Shown here: positions 50,540-60,011 of the stretch, one piece after another
Position numbering within the stretch: the first letter of the stretch is position 1
How the letters are laid out: every line of letters begins with the position of its first letter
Source of the DNA: a bacterium
GTDB lineage: Bacteria; Planctomycetota; Planctomycetia; Isosphaerales; Isosphaeraceae
Assembly: GCA_016125085.1 (NCBI GenBank)
Contig: WGMM01000008.1
Location: 62,001-126,000 of the forward strand
Direction of reading: 5' to 3'
Length of the DNA: 64,000 nt
Notes under the pieces: generated by a model
The model's input: the letters and a program-made list of their open reading frames with translations, nothing else
Database searches by the model: none
Told to the model about the DNA's origin: nothing
Made by a program: the position numbers and the translations under genes

Positions 50540-51874
50540 TCACCGCCTTCCCGCTGTTCGGCAGCCGGATTTCCGCTTCGAGCGCCAGGCTTTCGCTAGT
50601 CGTTGCGGGTCCGGTCGGCGGTCAGGACGGTCGGTCGTAACCAGTGCGTCATCCGAACCGTCCAACTCGGCGCTCTCATTTTGCGATTCAGCCATATCCT
50701 GTTCCAGATCAGCTTTTTGTGTCAATTTCGTTTTCGGTTCGCAAGGCGTTTCGACGATCGGGCTGGAATCGGCGAAGGCAGGCGGCTGGCTGAGTGGCCA
50801 TGCCCCGGCTTCGCATGTCTCGACTGGAACGGTGTCGTCCGGAAGCCCGGCGGTCATGTGCGTTCGAGATCCGCATGCGAACTTGTTTTCGATCCGATCG
50901 AAGGGGGATCTCAACTGTCGAAGTGGCTTCATCTTGCGCAATGCCAGCAAGCGGCGTTCGAGCTTGTCGGCCCTGCCCTGGATCTTCAGCACATAGCCCA
51001 GAATGCGGTTGGATTCTCGCGTCTGGGAGGAATCGCCTGATGACATGCCATGTTCCGTGGCCCTGGCCCGTTCGTCGAGATCGATCTTCTGCAGACGATC
51101 GCTTTCGCGCCCCCAGTACTCAAGGCGTTCCCGGGCGAGGGAGATCAGTTTCGTTCGGGCATCCGAGACGGCAGGAGCGTCGGCCAGGAACCAGCGAGCC
51201 CGGCCCCTGGCGAGTGAAGCGACGGTTTCTTCGCGGCTTGCATCGCTGGCCAGGGCGGCCAGGCTGGCCTTATCGCCGCGGCTGTCGGCGACCCAGGTGG
51301 CCAGGGCGGTTTCGGGGTCGGATGCGCTGGCCAGAAATTGACACATGACGAGGCGGCCATGATCGGGCACGATCCAGTCGACCCGCCAATCGCTGCCCAG
51401 GGCCAGAATGAGGTCCTTCGCTTGATCGTAGGAAAAGGCGATTCCGTGGTCGAGGCAGCTCAGGGCTGTCTCCCAGAGGTCGCGAAGGAAGGTGGAAGAA
51501 CGCGCCGTTTTGCCGAAGCAATCGAGCATAATCGACGGCGAGGAACGCCAGAATTCGAGGTCAGCCTGAAATCGTTCCTGCCTGCTGCGATCGAATAGCT
51601 CTTCGGCATAGACTTTCTGCATGCGGAGGCGCTGATCCCAGGCGGCCTCGGCGTCGTAAAGCCTGGCGAGTTCGATGGACAGGCGTTCGACGAGTTGCAT
51701 TTCCTCAGGCGATTCGGGCTCATGAACCGCGATGAGTTCTTCACGAATGAGTATCACTCGCTCGGCCTGGTCGGGAGAAACGTAACGCCGGGCGGAAAGG
51801 CCATGCTTGAGTGCGCTGGGACGTCGTGGGTGGGCATTGATTTTCGGGGCGATTTCGAAAGCCGTGCTTGTCAT
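50540..51874 (-). CDS. Hypothetical HGLSARR-type protein
   Basis: A 444-residue protein I cannot assign. It begins with a conserved-looking RPSALKHGLSARRYVSPDQ, then long helical stretches (RILIREELIAVHEP-like, EEMQLVERLSIELARLYDAEAAWDQRL). The middle is Arg/Glu/Ala-rich with repeated short helices. The last 110 residues are low-complexity and acidic/polar. There is no signal peptide. Such N-terminal HGL(S/T)ARR proteins occur as orphans in planctomycete genomes as far as I recall. The neighbouring hairpin repeat at 52082-52128 is suggestive of a mobile or accessory origin. Confidence 0.6.
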   Translation of the reverse strand: MTSTAFEIAPKINAHPRRPSALKHGLSARRYVSPDQAERVILIREELIAVHEPESPEEMQLVERLSIELARLYDAEAAWDQRLRMQKVYAEELFDRSRQERFQADLEFWRSSPSIMLDCFGKTARSSTFLRDLWETALSCLDHGIAFSYDQAKDLILALGSDWRVDWIVPDHGRLVMCQFLASASDPETALATWVADSRGDKASLAALASDASREETVASLARGRARWFLADAPAVSDARTKLISLARERLEYWGRESDRLQKIDLDERARATEHGMSSGDSSQTRESNRILGYVLKIQGRADKLERRLLALRKMKPLRQLRSPFDRIENKFACGSRTHMTAGLPDDTVPVETCEAGAWPLSQPPAFADSSPIVETPCEPKTKLTQKADLEQDMAESQNESAELDGSDDALVTTDRPDRRPDPQRLAKAWRSKRKSGCRTAGRR

Positions 51875-52346
51875 CGTGTCGATTCCTTCGGGTTCGGTCC
51901 GGGAATGCGGCGTGGATCCGGCAATCTTCGATGCCGGAACTTCGCTGGCTCAGAGTCACTATCCGGACTCAGTGCCGCCCCAAATCGAGCGAATCGTGAA
52001 AAAACGGCGAAATGCATGCAGGTCGTAAGCGATTGACGCAAGCCGTCGAATGATCCGAACAGGCAAAATGGTGAGCCCAGAAAAAGGGGACGGGGGTCTT
52101 TTTCCAGAAATGACCCCCGTCCCCTTTTCTGCCCCCTACAGAGATGCCCCGGTTCCGAAGTCTAGCGCATTCGAAACATCGACGGGCAAATTCCGATAAT
52201 CTTGCCGCTGAAGGTCAATCATGAGGCTTGGGCGTCTTATCAATGAGCTTCGATATCGACCGGAACGAAACAGAAACGAAAGATCGCCGGCTTCATCAGC
52301 ACGGCGATCGAAGTTCGAAGGAACGTAGTGCGGCGGAGCGGCAGTT
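51875..52346. other. Intergenic stretch with hairpin repeat
   Basis: About 470 bases between the start of the 444-residue gene and the stop of the ASPIC gene. It contains the repeat at 52082-52128. I see no gene or other recognisable element; short open frames here have no conserved character. Confidence 0.5.
52082..52128. repeat. Hairpin repeat, copy 2
   Basis: Arms AAAAGGGGACGGGGGTC (52082-52098) and GACCCCCGTCCCCTTTT (52112-52128) pair perfectly. An outer-loop TTT/AAA pairing is broken by one T/T mismatch where copy 1 (1624-1666) has an A-T pair. It lies between the end of the ASPIC gene and the start of the 444-residue gene, the same arrangement as copy 1. Confidence 0.85.
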
Positions 52347-54191
52347 TCACTCCGGCTCTTTCACTTGCACCACTTTGCCGGCGGGGATGTCGGTCAGGGT
52401 CTGCTTTTTGCCGCTGGGCCAGGTGATGTCCAGCTTCGGCAGCTTGTCGGATTCGCCCAGGCCGATGGTCACGACCGGGTCGAGGCTCGAAAGATAGCTT
52501 CGTGCCGTGAAGTGCTGGTGCATCAGGACCTTGTCAGGCAAAGTGGCCACGATTGTAGCGCCAAGGCCGTCGCGATTCGATTTCGAACCGACGAGTTTCA
52601 ATCGCACGCTTTTGCGGGATTCGGCCATGTCGTTGCGCCAGAGGCGTGCCGGGCCGCCGTTTTCGGTCATGATGACGTCCAGATCGCCGTCATTGTCCAT
52701 GTCGAAACAGGCTGAACCGCGGCCGACGATGGGTTTCAGCAGGTCCGGGCCGATGTCGTCTTTCGACATGAGCCGGAACAGCTCGCGGCCGAGCTTGCCG
52801 GTGTTTCGGAACAGCTGGGCCGATTGCGGATAAGTCTGCGAGGCCTGGACTTTGGTGATATCGCTTTCGAGGTGGCCGTTCGTCGAAAGCAGGTCGAGAC
52901 GGCCGTCGAGGTCGTAGTCAAAGAAAAACAGGCCGAATTTCAGCGGCGGTTGCGTGGGAGCTCCCAGACCGTAGACTGCGGCCCGGTCCGTGAACAGACC
53001 CGATTTGCGGTCATCGGCGACGTAAAGGGCGGTCATTTCGTTTGCGAAGTTGCCGATGGCCAGGGCCAGGGCTTCGTCGTTGGAAAAGTCGCCCCAGTCG
53101 ATGCCCATCGCGCCACGAGCCGAGCCCGATTGATCGAGCGCCACGCCGCAGCTGACTCCGACTTCTTCGAAAATGCCATCGCCCTTGTTCATGAACAGGA
53201 AATTCGGCACAGTGTCGTTGGCCACAGCGAGATCGACGAGGCCATCGCCGTTGACGTCCTGCGGCGCGACGCCAAGGCTTTTGGCGAAGGGAACGCCCAG
53301 GCCTGGCGTTTTGATTCGAATGCCCGCTCGTTCGGAAATGTCGGCGAACTTGCCGCCTTCATTTCGATAAAGCAGGCAGTAGCTGCCCGGAAATGCCGTC
53401 GGCGGGCCGTAGGCACGACCAGATCCGGTTCCGGCGAGTTGAAAGTCCTGAGCCCGGTCGAATTCGGCCGACCACTGAACGTAATTGCAAATGAACAGGT
53501 CAAGGTCGCCATCGTTTTCGAGGTCGAAGAATGCGGCACTGGTGTACCAGCCCTTTCCTGCCGTGATACCGGCTTCTTTCGAAATGTCGGCGAACTTGCC
53601 GCCATCATTTCGATAAAGGCGGACGAAGTCGAGGCCAGTGACGACCAGATCCGGATCACCGTCATTATCGAAATCGCCGACGGTCACCCCCTGTCCGAAT
53701 TGAATTTGTGCCAGGCCGGCTTTTTCGGTGACTTCCTCGAATTTGCCGTTACCAGCATTTCGAAAGAGGGCCTGGGTTTTGTGCGGCGTACCGGTGCGCT
53801 GGGGGAGAACTTCAGGCTTGCCACCGGGCGGTTTGGGCTCGATCCCGGCCTCTTTCCATGTGGAGCCGTTGACGAAGAAGAGGTCGCAGAGGCCGTCGCT
53901 GTCGTAATCGAGTACGGCAACGCCGGACCCCATGGTTTCAGGAAGTAGCTTTTCGCCTTCGAACCCGTTTTCATGGATGAATTTGAGCCCCGAGGCTTCG
54001 GTGACTTCAACGAACGTCACTTTCGGCGCAGGTGCATCGACGGTTTTTTCGACCACCTTGGGCGCGGCGGCCTTCGGTACGACGGCTTCCGGCTTCCCGC
54101 CGCCACAGCCGGCGACGTAAAGAGAAGCCGAGGTGAACACGGCGATTGCGACCCTTTCGCGGAGCTTGATATTCCAATTCTTCGAGGTCAT
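52347..54191 (-). CDS. FG-GAP/VCBS and ASPIC/UnbV repeat lipoprotein
   Basis: Predicted lipoprotein of 614 residues (signal sequence with LYVAGC lipobox). The mature protein has VCBS/FG-GAP repeats, each with calcium-binding acidic loops: LDYDSDGLCDLFFVNGS, VGDFDNDGDPDLVVTG, FDLENDGDLDLFICN, QDVNGDGLVDLAVAND, FDYDLDGRLDLLSTNG and FDMDNDGDLDVIMTENG. The C-terminal ASPIC/UnbV domain contains GLGATIVATL and LDITWPSGKKQTLTDIPAGKVV. The start overlaps the stop of the upstream cytochrome-TPR gene (ATGA), so the pair is coupled and probably acts in one envelope complex. Function in the family is unknown. Confidence 0.9.
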   Translation of the reverse strand: MTSKNWNIKLRERVAIAVFTSASLYVAGCGGGKPEAVVPKAAAPKVVEKTVDAPAPKVTFVEVTEASGLKFIHENGFEGEKLLPETMGSGVAVLDYDSDGLCDLFFVNGSTWKEAGIEPKPPGGKPEVLPQRTGTPHKTQALFRNAGNGKFEEVTEKAGLAQIQFGQGVTVGDFDNDGDPDLVVTGLDFVRLYRNDGGKFADISKEAGITAGKGWYTSAAFFDLENDGDLDLFICNYVQWSAEFDRAQDFQLAGTGSGRAYGPPTAFPGSYCLLYRNEGGKFADISERAGIRIKTPGLGVPFAKSLGVAPQDVNGDGLVDLAVANDTVPNFLFMNKGDGIFEEVGVSCGVALDQSGSARGAMGIDWGDFSNDEALALAIGNFANEMTALYVADDRKSGLFTDRAAVYGLGAPTQPPLKFGLFFFDYDLDGRLDLLSTNGHLESDITKVQASQTYPQSAQLFRNTGKLGRELFRLMSKDDIGPDLLKPIVGRGSACFDMDNDGDLDVIMTENGGPARLWRNDMAESRKSVRLKLVGSKSNRDGLGATIVATLPDKVLMHQHFTARSYLSSLDPVVTIGLGESDKLPKLDITWPSGKKQTLTDIPAGKVVQVKEPE

Positions 54192-57100
54192 TCTTCAGCT
54201 CCGTTCGTGGATTTCGGTGTCGGTTGGGCCTCGGCTTTCGGTGCGGGGGCAGAGGCGTCGGCGGTTTTGGTTTTCGGCGGATGGAGCGGGTGAATCACGA
54301 TGGACTGCGAATTGCGGTCGGCGTCGGGATCGTCCCGGCGGGCAATCGCGATGGCCGTACCCTCAGCGGTTTCATCGGGCTTGTACATCGCGTGCAGGGC
54401 CTTGTGAACTTTGGCCAGAAGGGCGGCCAGGGCATCGCGGTCCGGGCCGTCAGGAGTTTCTTTCCAAAGCGGCGAGGCTTTCGAGATGACATCCAGAAGC
54501 GGTTCCAGCCTTGATCCGAACTCCGGCCGGGGGCCGGCGAGGAAGCGGTCGACGGCCAGCCCGAGAGTATCTGCATGAGCTGCAATTTCGGCCCGGTGGG
54601 CTTTCGAAGCCGAGATGGCACCTGCCATGGCGACAACGTCATCGGCCGTGATCTTGTCGCCGATTTCCTGCGGCTTGGGCGTATAGGAACGACTGATTTC
54701 GCCGTAGGAAAGGCCAAGGCCGTAGTGAGCTGCGACGTTTTCGCTGTCGATCGCGAGCGTATTCGTGTAGGTGGCGATGGCCAGGTCGAGGAACGACCGG
54801 CGCTCGGGCGTATTGGCCCGTTCCTGCCGGGCCCGGAGTTCGTAGGCGGCCCCCAGGGCATTGATGACTTCGTAGTCCATCGAGAAATCGAACTTGCGTT
54901 CAGGGATTTTCGTGCCGAGGACGGCCCTGTAGTTCTCGATGGCTTCGTCGAGAAAGCCGTTACGCACGTTGATCTGACCGGTCAGCCACGTGATGACCCA
55001 CGGGGCGGCAGGCTTTTCGTGTTGAGAGGCTTTCGTGAGTGCCTCGAGAGCGTCCGGGATGCGGCCTTCACGCTGATAGACCCGGGCCAGGTTCACCCAG
55101 CCGTCCACCATACCCAGATCCGCCACTTTGCGAAAAACCTCTTCGGCCTGTTTCAGCTCGCCCTTCTGGCCGCCCTTGTCGGCACCTTCCAGGAACAGGC
55201 CGATGCCGTAGTCGTTCCAGCGCTGCCAGGTGTCCTTGATCGGCGACGGCGGGTTTTCGACTACGGGGCCACCTTCGACAGGCAGTTTCACGGCGTCTTT
55301 CGCCATCACGACGACCGGCAGTTCGGCCCCCTGCCCTTGGCCCCATACGTAGTCCATGAACTTGCGGTCGAACTTGCGATAGTTCAATTTTGACTCGAGT
55401 TCGATCGGCTCGGTGACACCTGCGGGCACCACCAGTTCGAAGTGAACGACCTGGCCAGCGCCGGGTGGAATCTGCTTGTTGTACAGGGGTACGAAGATGT
55501 CCTGGGCATTGCGGCGGTCAATGCGTTTGCCGTTGCGGTCCAGCATGTAGACATTGACGAAATGCGCGGAGGGGTCGACGGTGCCGGCTTCGTCGATTCC
55601 GCCGGATTGCCCGACGACCTTGCCCCCCTGCTTCGCCTGAAGCTCGACCCAGATTTCGTTGGAGTCAACAGTGCCCTGGGTCAGATGGTGGCCCATACCG
55701 GTCGTGCGGACAACGACTTCCACAAGATATTTGCCGCCCGGCTTGAGCTTCGGCGTTTCGGGCCGGAGAGGCGCGATCAGGGGCGATTCGATCTTGCCGT
55801 CGGCCTTGATGCCGAAAATGTCGACCCTGGCGACGCCGTTCTGAAGATACTTTTCATGCTTCCTGACGATTTCGGCATCTCCCCGAAAAGCAGGCAGTGC
55901 GGTATTCGCGCCGAGGAACATGTGATCATGAATCTTGGCCGTACCGGAGCCGTCGAAGTCCTTGGCGCCGAAATCGGTCGAAGGCATCAGCGTCATGTGG
56001 CAGTCGACGCAGCTCGACTTCGCCACAGGGGGGTAGTAGAAGCTGCGTGCCCCATGGCCTGAGACACCGGAGAGCAGGTACGAGTCCCAGTGATTCTGCC
56101 CGCGGACGAAGTCCTTATAGTGGTTCAGGGCATAGGGGAGTCCGACCTTGTGACATGTCGAGCAGAACTCCGTATTCCTGTGCACCTCGGGTTTCAGGAA
56201 CGTCCGTTTGTGCATCTCGGGCTTGGCCTTGATCAGGGCCGAGTTGACCCACTGCAGCAGCGGATTCTCGCTGAAGGCGAACGGATAGTGCTTTGGATTT
56301 TCGATCGTGTAATCGGCATTGCCGCGGGTGCTGCCGATGTGAGTGATGGAATGGCAGGACGTACACGTGATGCCGGCCTGGCCGGTCGGGTCTTTTTCGA
56401 GGTCGAAGTTCGGGTCATCGAACTTGCCTGAGAAGAAAGGCACGGGGTCATGACAGCCGGCGCACCAGCGAGCGGCGCGGACATCGCCGTCCCGCTTCAG
56501 CGAGACTTCGCGAGTCTCCTTCACGCTGGCAAGGTAGGGTTTGTTATTGAACGAGCTGAAATGGTGCGATGAATGAAACCAGCTGTCGTAGGCATCCTTA
56601 TGGCACTTCATGCAGTATTGGTCATTCATGAGTGTCGAGGCCGGGATGAAATTCCCGTCGGCAGTGACGGCTTCGGAGGGGAAGAAATATTTCTTGCCTT
56701 CCCGAGGGCCCTTGCGGACGTAATTCGAAGGGTCGACCGTGTGCAGGAATCCCATGGCGACGACCAGAAGCCCGACGACGGCCCCGCCCCTCTTCATGTA
56801 GACCCACTGAATCCTCGGCCCTGCCCAGCGGTGACTTACATACAGGGCGATGGCCACGACGGGCGAGATAAGGTGCGTCCAATAGCCGATTTCGCGAATT
56901 CGAGGGTCTCTTACTTCGAACCCGAAAAGACGGACCAGGACGAGGCCGGAGATCAGCACGGCAAAACCGACCGCAAGAAGGCCGATACCGCGACGAATGG
57001 CCGACCGGTTCGGGCGTTTGCGGGACGTTACCCAGTGAGCGGTGCCGAAGACGAGGAACGGCACGATGAGCACGAGGCCGAGGAACAGGTGGATGGCCAC

Positions 57101-57304
57101 CATGAGCATGTAAAAAGGCGTCTGCTGAGTCGTCTTCGTCCACCAGGTCAGTATGGTGACGCTGAGCAGATAAACCCCGTTGCCACCGAGAATTCCGAAG
57201 CCCAGCAGCACTGTCCACAGCAATGGCTTGAGCTTCGGGCCGATGGCGGGCACGTAGACGAACTTCTGTCGCCGGACTGGCGACGGCACTTGAGTCGGAT
57301 CCAT
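54188..57304 (-). CDS. Membrane multihaem cytochrome c - TPR protein
   Basis: A 1038-residue protein. The N-terminus has about five transmembrane helices (residues 25-182). The periplasmic part has five CxxCH haem motifs, at about 231, 281, 314, 381 and 432 (CMKCH, CAGCH, CTSCH, CSTCH, CVDCH), in the layout of cytochrome c554/NrfA-like multihaem domains. The C-terminal third is TPR-like (LARVYQREGRIPDALEALTKASQ, AHYGLGLSYGEIS) and ends in a Pro/Ala-rich tail. It is translationally coupled to the ASPIC lipoprotein downstream, suggesting an electron-transfer or structural complex. Electron donor and acceptor are not visible. No strong ribosome binding site precedes the ATG. Confidence 0.9.
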   Translation of the reverse strand: MDPTQVPSPVRRQKFVYVPAIGPKLKPLLWTVLLGFGILGGNGVYLLSVTILTWWTKTTQQTPFYMLMVAIHLFLGLVLIVPFLVFGTAHWVTSRKRPNRSAIRRGIGLLAVGFAVLISGLVLVRLFGFEVRDPRIREIGYWTHLISPVVAIALYVSHRWAGPRIQWVYMKRGGAVVGLLVVAMGFLHTVDPSNYVRKGPREGKKYFFPSEAVTADGNFIPASTLMNDQYCMKCHKDAYDSWFHSSHHFSSFNNKPYLASVKETREVSLKRDGDVRAARWCAGCHDPVPFFSGKFDDPNFDLEKDPTGQAGITCTSCHSITHIGSTRGNADYTIENPKHYPFAFSENPLLQWVNSALIKAKPEMHKRTFLKPEVHRNTEFCSTCHKVGLPYALNHYKDFVRGQNHWDSYLLSGVSGHGARSFYYPPVAKSSCVDCHMTLMPSTDFGAKDFDGSGTAKIHDHMFLGANTALPAFRGDAEIVRKHEKYLQNGVARVDIFGIKADGKIESPLIAPLRPETPKLKPGGKYLVEVVVRTTGMGHHLTQGTVDSNEIWVELQAKQGGKVVGQSGGIDEAGTVDPSAHFVNVYMLDRNGKRIDRRNAQDIFVPLYNKQIPPGAGQVVHFELVVPAGVTEPIELESKLNYRKFDRKFMDYVWGQGQGAELPVVVMAKDAVKLPVEGGPVVENPPSPIKDTWQRWNDYGIGLFLEGADKGGQKGELKQAEEVFRKVADLGMVDGWVNLARVYQREGRIPDALEALTKASQHEKPAAPWVITWLTGQINVRNGFLDEAIENYRAVLGTKIPERKFDFSMDYEVINALGAAYELRARQERANTPERRSFLDLAIATYTNTLAIDSENVAAHYGLGLSYGEISRSYTPKPQEIGDKITADDVVAMAGAISASKAHRAEIAAHADTLGLAVDRFLAGPRPEFGSRLEPLLDVISKASPLWKETPDGPDRDALAALLAKVHKALHAMYKPDETAEGTAIAIARRDDPDADRNSQSIVIHPLHPPKTKTADASAPAPKAEAQPTPKSTNGAEE

Positions 57305-57481
57305 TGGAGCTGGTTTCCCGTTCGAATTCCGGTCGATCGCGTAAGAAGGAGATCGTCAACCGAAGCGATTTTCACAGGCGCTGGGAAAGGCCGTTGTGTC
57401 GCTCGGATTGACATCGTCGATTTGCGAATATCGTGTCAGGGTCGCGGCTTACGATTTAAAAGCCACGATCCGTTCCGCGAA

Positions 57482-57874
57482 TCAGACGAAAATGCGGATC
57501 GAACGAGGGGGTCGCGGGTCAGGTGCCCAGCGAATGGAACCCAATTGGAAACGAACGGGTAAGGCGTGAGCAGCAGCTACGGTAGCAGGGAAAAACGTGT
57601 CAGTTGACCCGACGGCTAAGATGTGAGTGCCAGGGAACCATCGGCCTGTTTGCGATTGCCCCTCCTGACAGGAGAAGCCCCATGCGAGTTCGCCTTCGTC
57701 GTGGCCCGGTTCCCAGGAAAGACGGTTCGGGTCGTAGGAACCGAGCTGGAACTTTCCGTGAGTTTCTTCGAGCACAAGGACATGCTCGCTTCGGCAATGG
57801 GCCGCCGTCGCGGTGCCCTGGATGGCCGCGATCAGCAGAAATACAGCGATGAACGCCGGTCGAAGCGAACGCAT
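57482..57874 (-). CDS. Small secreted hypothetical protein
   Basis: A 130-residue frame with a clear signal peptide (PAFIAVFLLIAAIQGTATAA) and a short mature domain (HVLVLEETHGKFQLGSYDPN near the start). It is not recognised. The ribosome binding site is weak, and the C-terminus is Pro/Arg-rich, possibly not part of the fold. It is separated from the cytochrome gene by about 180 bases. The signal peptide is the best reason to think it real. Confidence 0.5.
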   Translation of the reverse strand: MRSLRPAFIAVFLLIAAIQGTATAAHCRSEHVLVLEETHGKFQLGSYDPNRLSWEPGHDEGELAWGFSCQEGQSQTGRWFPGTHILAVGSTDTFFPATVAAAHALPVRFQLGSIRWAPDPRPPRSIRIFV

Positions 57875-58228
57875 GATCAGTCGGACGGATTTCGCTCGAA
57901 GAGAGATGATCGGATGATTTCATTCTGGTACCGGTAACCGGCATTCGTCAACCCGAAAATCATGAAGGAGCCAGCCATGTCGAATGAAACGTGTGATATA
58001 TTTCCGAAAGACGGCATACACAGGGGCAAGGGTTCGCGGCTTCGCTCCTGACCAGGGTCGTCTCCATGCCACACGAGCCACACCATAGGATCGGTTAATC
58101 GCCGTTTTCGAATACGAAAACGACGTTCGTTCGAAGGGATTTCGACCACCGTTGGCCTGATTCGCACCTGATCATTCCGCAACCTGACAGCCGGTCGTGA
58201 AGTCGAATCTCCCCGAGAGGCCCATCCC
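57875..58228. other. Divergent intergenic region upstream of the S41 protease
   Basis: About 350 bases. It contains an exact 8-bp inverted repeat, CGTTTTCG (58103-58110) and CGAAAACG (58115-58122), with a four-base loop, about 107 bases before the protease start. A TTG-initiated open frame here (57877-58182) lacks conserved character. No promoter motif is convincing. Confidence 0.4.
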
Positions 58229-59929
58229 GTGACCGCATCTCGCTATCGCATCTTCGTTTGTCTCGTTCTTGCGGGTTTCGGCTGCCAGTTCGGAATTCTG
58301 CCGGTTCTTGCCCAGACTCCGAAAACGGAACAGGCTACGCCGGCCCAGCAATCGGCCGAAGAAACATATCGTCAGGGCCTGAAGCTGGAAATCGATCGCC
58401 AGTGGGCCACGGCGGCTGACCTTTACGACGCCGCGCTCAAACAGTGGCCCGATCGGACCGATTTTCGCCAGAGACTGATCCTGTGCGAAATGCACCTGAG
58501 ACTGCAGAAGCGGTATCACGACCAGAGCTTCCGCCAGATACTTCTGAGGATGTCCGAAGCCGACTGTGCACGGCTCTACGGTGAGATCATCGACCGGATC
58601 GATACCAGCTACGTCGACCCGATCGACCTTTCCGGGCTGACTCGTCGCGGTATCGACAACCTGGAAGTCGCCCTGCGCGACCCCGAGTTCCAGCAGGTCA
58701 ACGCACCTTCGGCCAGCATCGCCCAAATCCGCCAGCTGCGTGACTGGCTGCGTGAGAACCGTTCGCGCATCCTCGTGCCGGACCGCCGCAAGTCGACAGA
58801 AGTCGTCGCCTCAATCGCCGATACGGCCGCCCGAACGGCCGGAGTGACGCGGCAATCGGTCTATCTGGAATTCATCTTCGGCGCCTGCGATGCGCTCGAC
58901 GAATTCTCGGCCTGTCTGACACCTTCCAAGCTCGAAGATCTTTATGCCGTAATTGACGGCAATTTCGTCGGCCTGGGTGTGGAGCTGAAAGACGACCCGA
59001 GGGGCCTGATCCTCACGAACGTGCTGCGGGGCGGACCAGCCTGGGAAGCCGGAATGAAGATCGGCGAAGTGATCACGACCGTCGACGGCAAAAGCCTGGC
59101 TGGAATGAACCTGGATCAAGCCGCTGCTGAACTGCAGGGGCCTGAAGGCTCATCGGTCGAGCTGGTTCTGGCAGGCGATTCGCAGATCCAGCGCAAGATT
59201 CGACTCGTTCGCCGCCCGGTCGACGTGGACAGCGTCGTCGACGTGAGGATGATCGACCCGGCATCGGGCATTGGTTACCTCAAACTGAACGGGTTTCAAA
59301 AAACCACGAATCGTGAGCTGGAATCGGCGATCGAACTGCTCCGTTCCAGCGGCATGAAACTGCTGATCTTCGACCTTCGCGGTAACCCGGGCGGTCTCCT
59401 GAACTGCTCTGTCGAAATCGCCGACCAGTTTCTGGACAAAGGCGTGATCGTGACGACCCGGGGCAGGTCGGATGGCCAGAGCCAGGTCTACCGGGCCAAG
59501 CCCGAAGTGGCCTGGAACTTCCCGCTGGTGCTTCTGGTCGACCGTGAAAGCGCCTCTGCCAGCGAAATCCTGGCCGGAGCCCTTCAGGAAAACGGCCGTG
59601 CCGACGTACTGGGCGAACGCAGCTTCGGGAAGGGATCGGTCCAGAGCATTTTCCCGATCCGTACAGCCCCGGCAGGTCTTAAGCTCACGACTGCCCGATT
59701 CTATTCGCCGCTCGATCGCCCCTATACCCAGGGTGTTACGCCGAACGTGATCACCCGTCAGGTGGCCCGGCCGACCAGTGACGGAAAGACGATCGCCAAG
59801 GCGGAAGACTATGTCCTGAAAGCGGCAGTTGAACATGGTCGGGGCAAGCTGAACGCCCCCAACACGATTACCAGCACGCCTCGTTCGATCCCGACGGCTA
59901 ACGTTACGACGCCCTCAGGAGTACGCTGA
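58229..59929 (+). CDS. S41 family C-terminal processing protease with PDZ domain
   Basis: A 566-residue exported protease. The signal peptide (IFVCLVLAGFGCQFGIL) is followed by a TPR-like helical region (YRQGLKLEIDRQWATAADLYDAAL). The PDZ domain is around residues 245-330 (GNFVGLGVELKDDPRGLILTNVL, WEAGMKIGEVITTVDGKSLAGM). The S41 catalytic part has GIGYLKLNGFQKTT, LLIFDLRGNPGGLLNCSV, and ESASASEILAGALQ with Lys in GERSFGKGSVQ as the Ser-Lys dyad. The GTG start has GAGAGG upstream. Substrates are periplasmic proteins in the family. Confidence 0.92.
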   Translation: MTASRYRIFVCLVLAGFGCQFGILPVLAQTPKTEQATPAQQSAEETYRQGLKLEIDRQWATAADLYDAALKQWPDRTDFRQRLILCEMHLRLQKRYHDQSFRQILLRMSEADCARLYGEIIDRIDTSYVDPIDLSGLTRRGIDNLEVALRDPEFQQVNAPSASIAQIRQLRDWLRENRSRILVPDRRKSTEVVASIADTAARTAGVTRQSVYLEFIFGACDALDEFSACLTPSKLEDLYAVIDGNFVGLGVELKDDPRGLILTNVLRGGPAWEAGMKIGEVITTVDGKSLAGMNLDQAAAELQGPEGSSVELVLAGDSQIQRKIRLVRRPVDVDSVVDVRMIDPASGIGYLKLNGFQKTTNRELESAIELLRSSGMKLLIFDLRGNPGGLLNCSVEIADQFLDKGVIVTTRGRSDGQSQVYRAKPEVAWNFPLVLLVDRESASASEILAGALQENGRADVLGERSFGKGSVQSIFPIRTAPAGLKLTTARFYSPLDRPYTQGVTPNVITRQVARPTSDGKTIAKAEDYVLKAAVEHGRGKLNAPNTITSTPRSIPTANVTTPSGVR

Positions 59930-59972
59930 GACTCGATTCGGTGTATTTGACTGAAATAATGACAGAACGACA

Positions 59973-60011
59973 GGCTCAAGTCGCGGTATCCCCGCCCTTG
60001 AGCCCGTGTTT
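59973..60011 (+). terminator. Rho-independent terminator after the S41 protease gene
   Basis: Arms GGCTCAAG (59973-59980) and CTTGAGCC (59997-60004), with an inner GCGG/CCGC pairing, then a TTTT run at 60008-60011. It overlaps the end of the convergent small gene at 59976-60269. Confidence 0.7.

Noticed and set aside
56573..57562. 329-codon plus-strand frame over the cytochrome gene start
   Set aside because: Overlaps the haem and membrane-helix codons of the minus-strand gene; composition is typical of a shadow.
57877..58182. 101-codon TTG-started minus frame before the S41 protease
   Set aside because: Rare start codon, no ribosome binding site and no conserved character.
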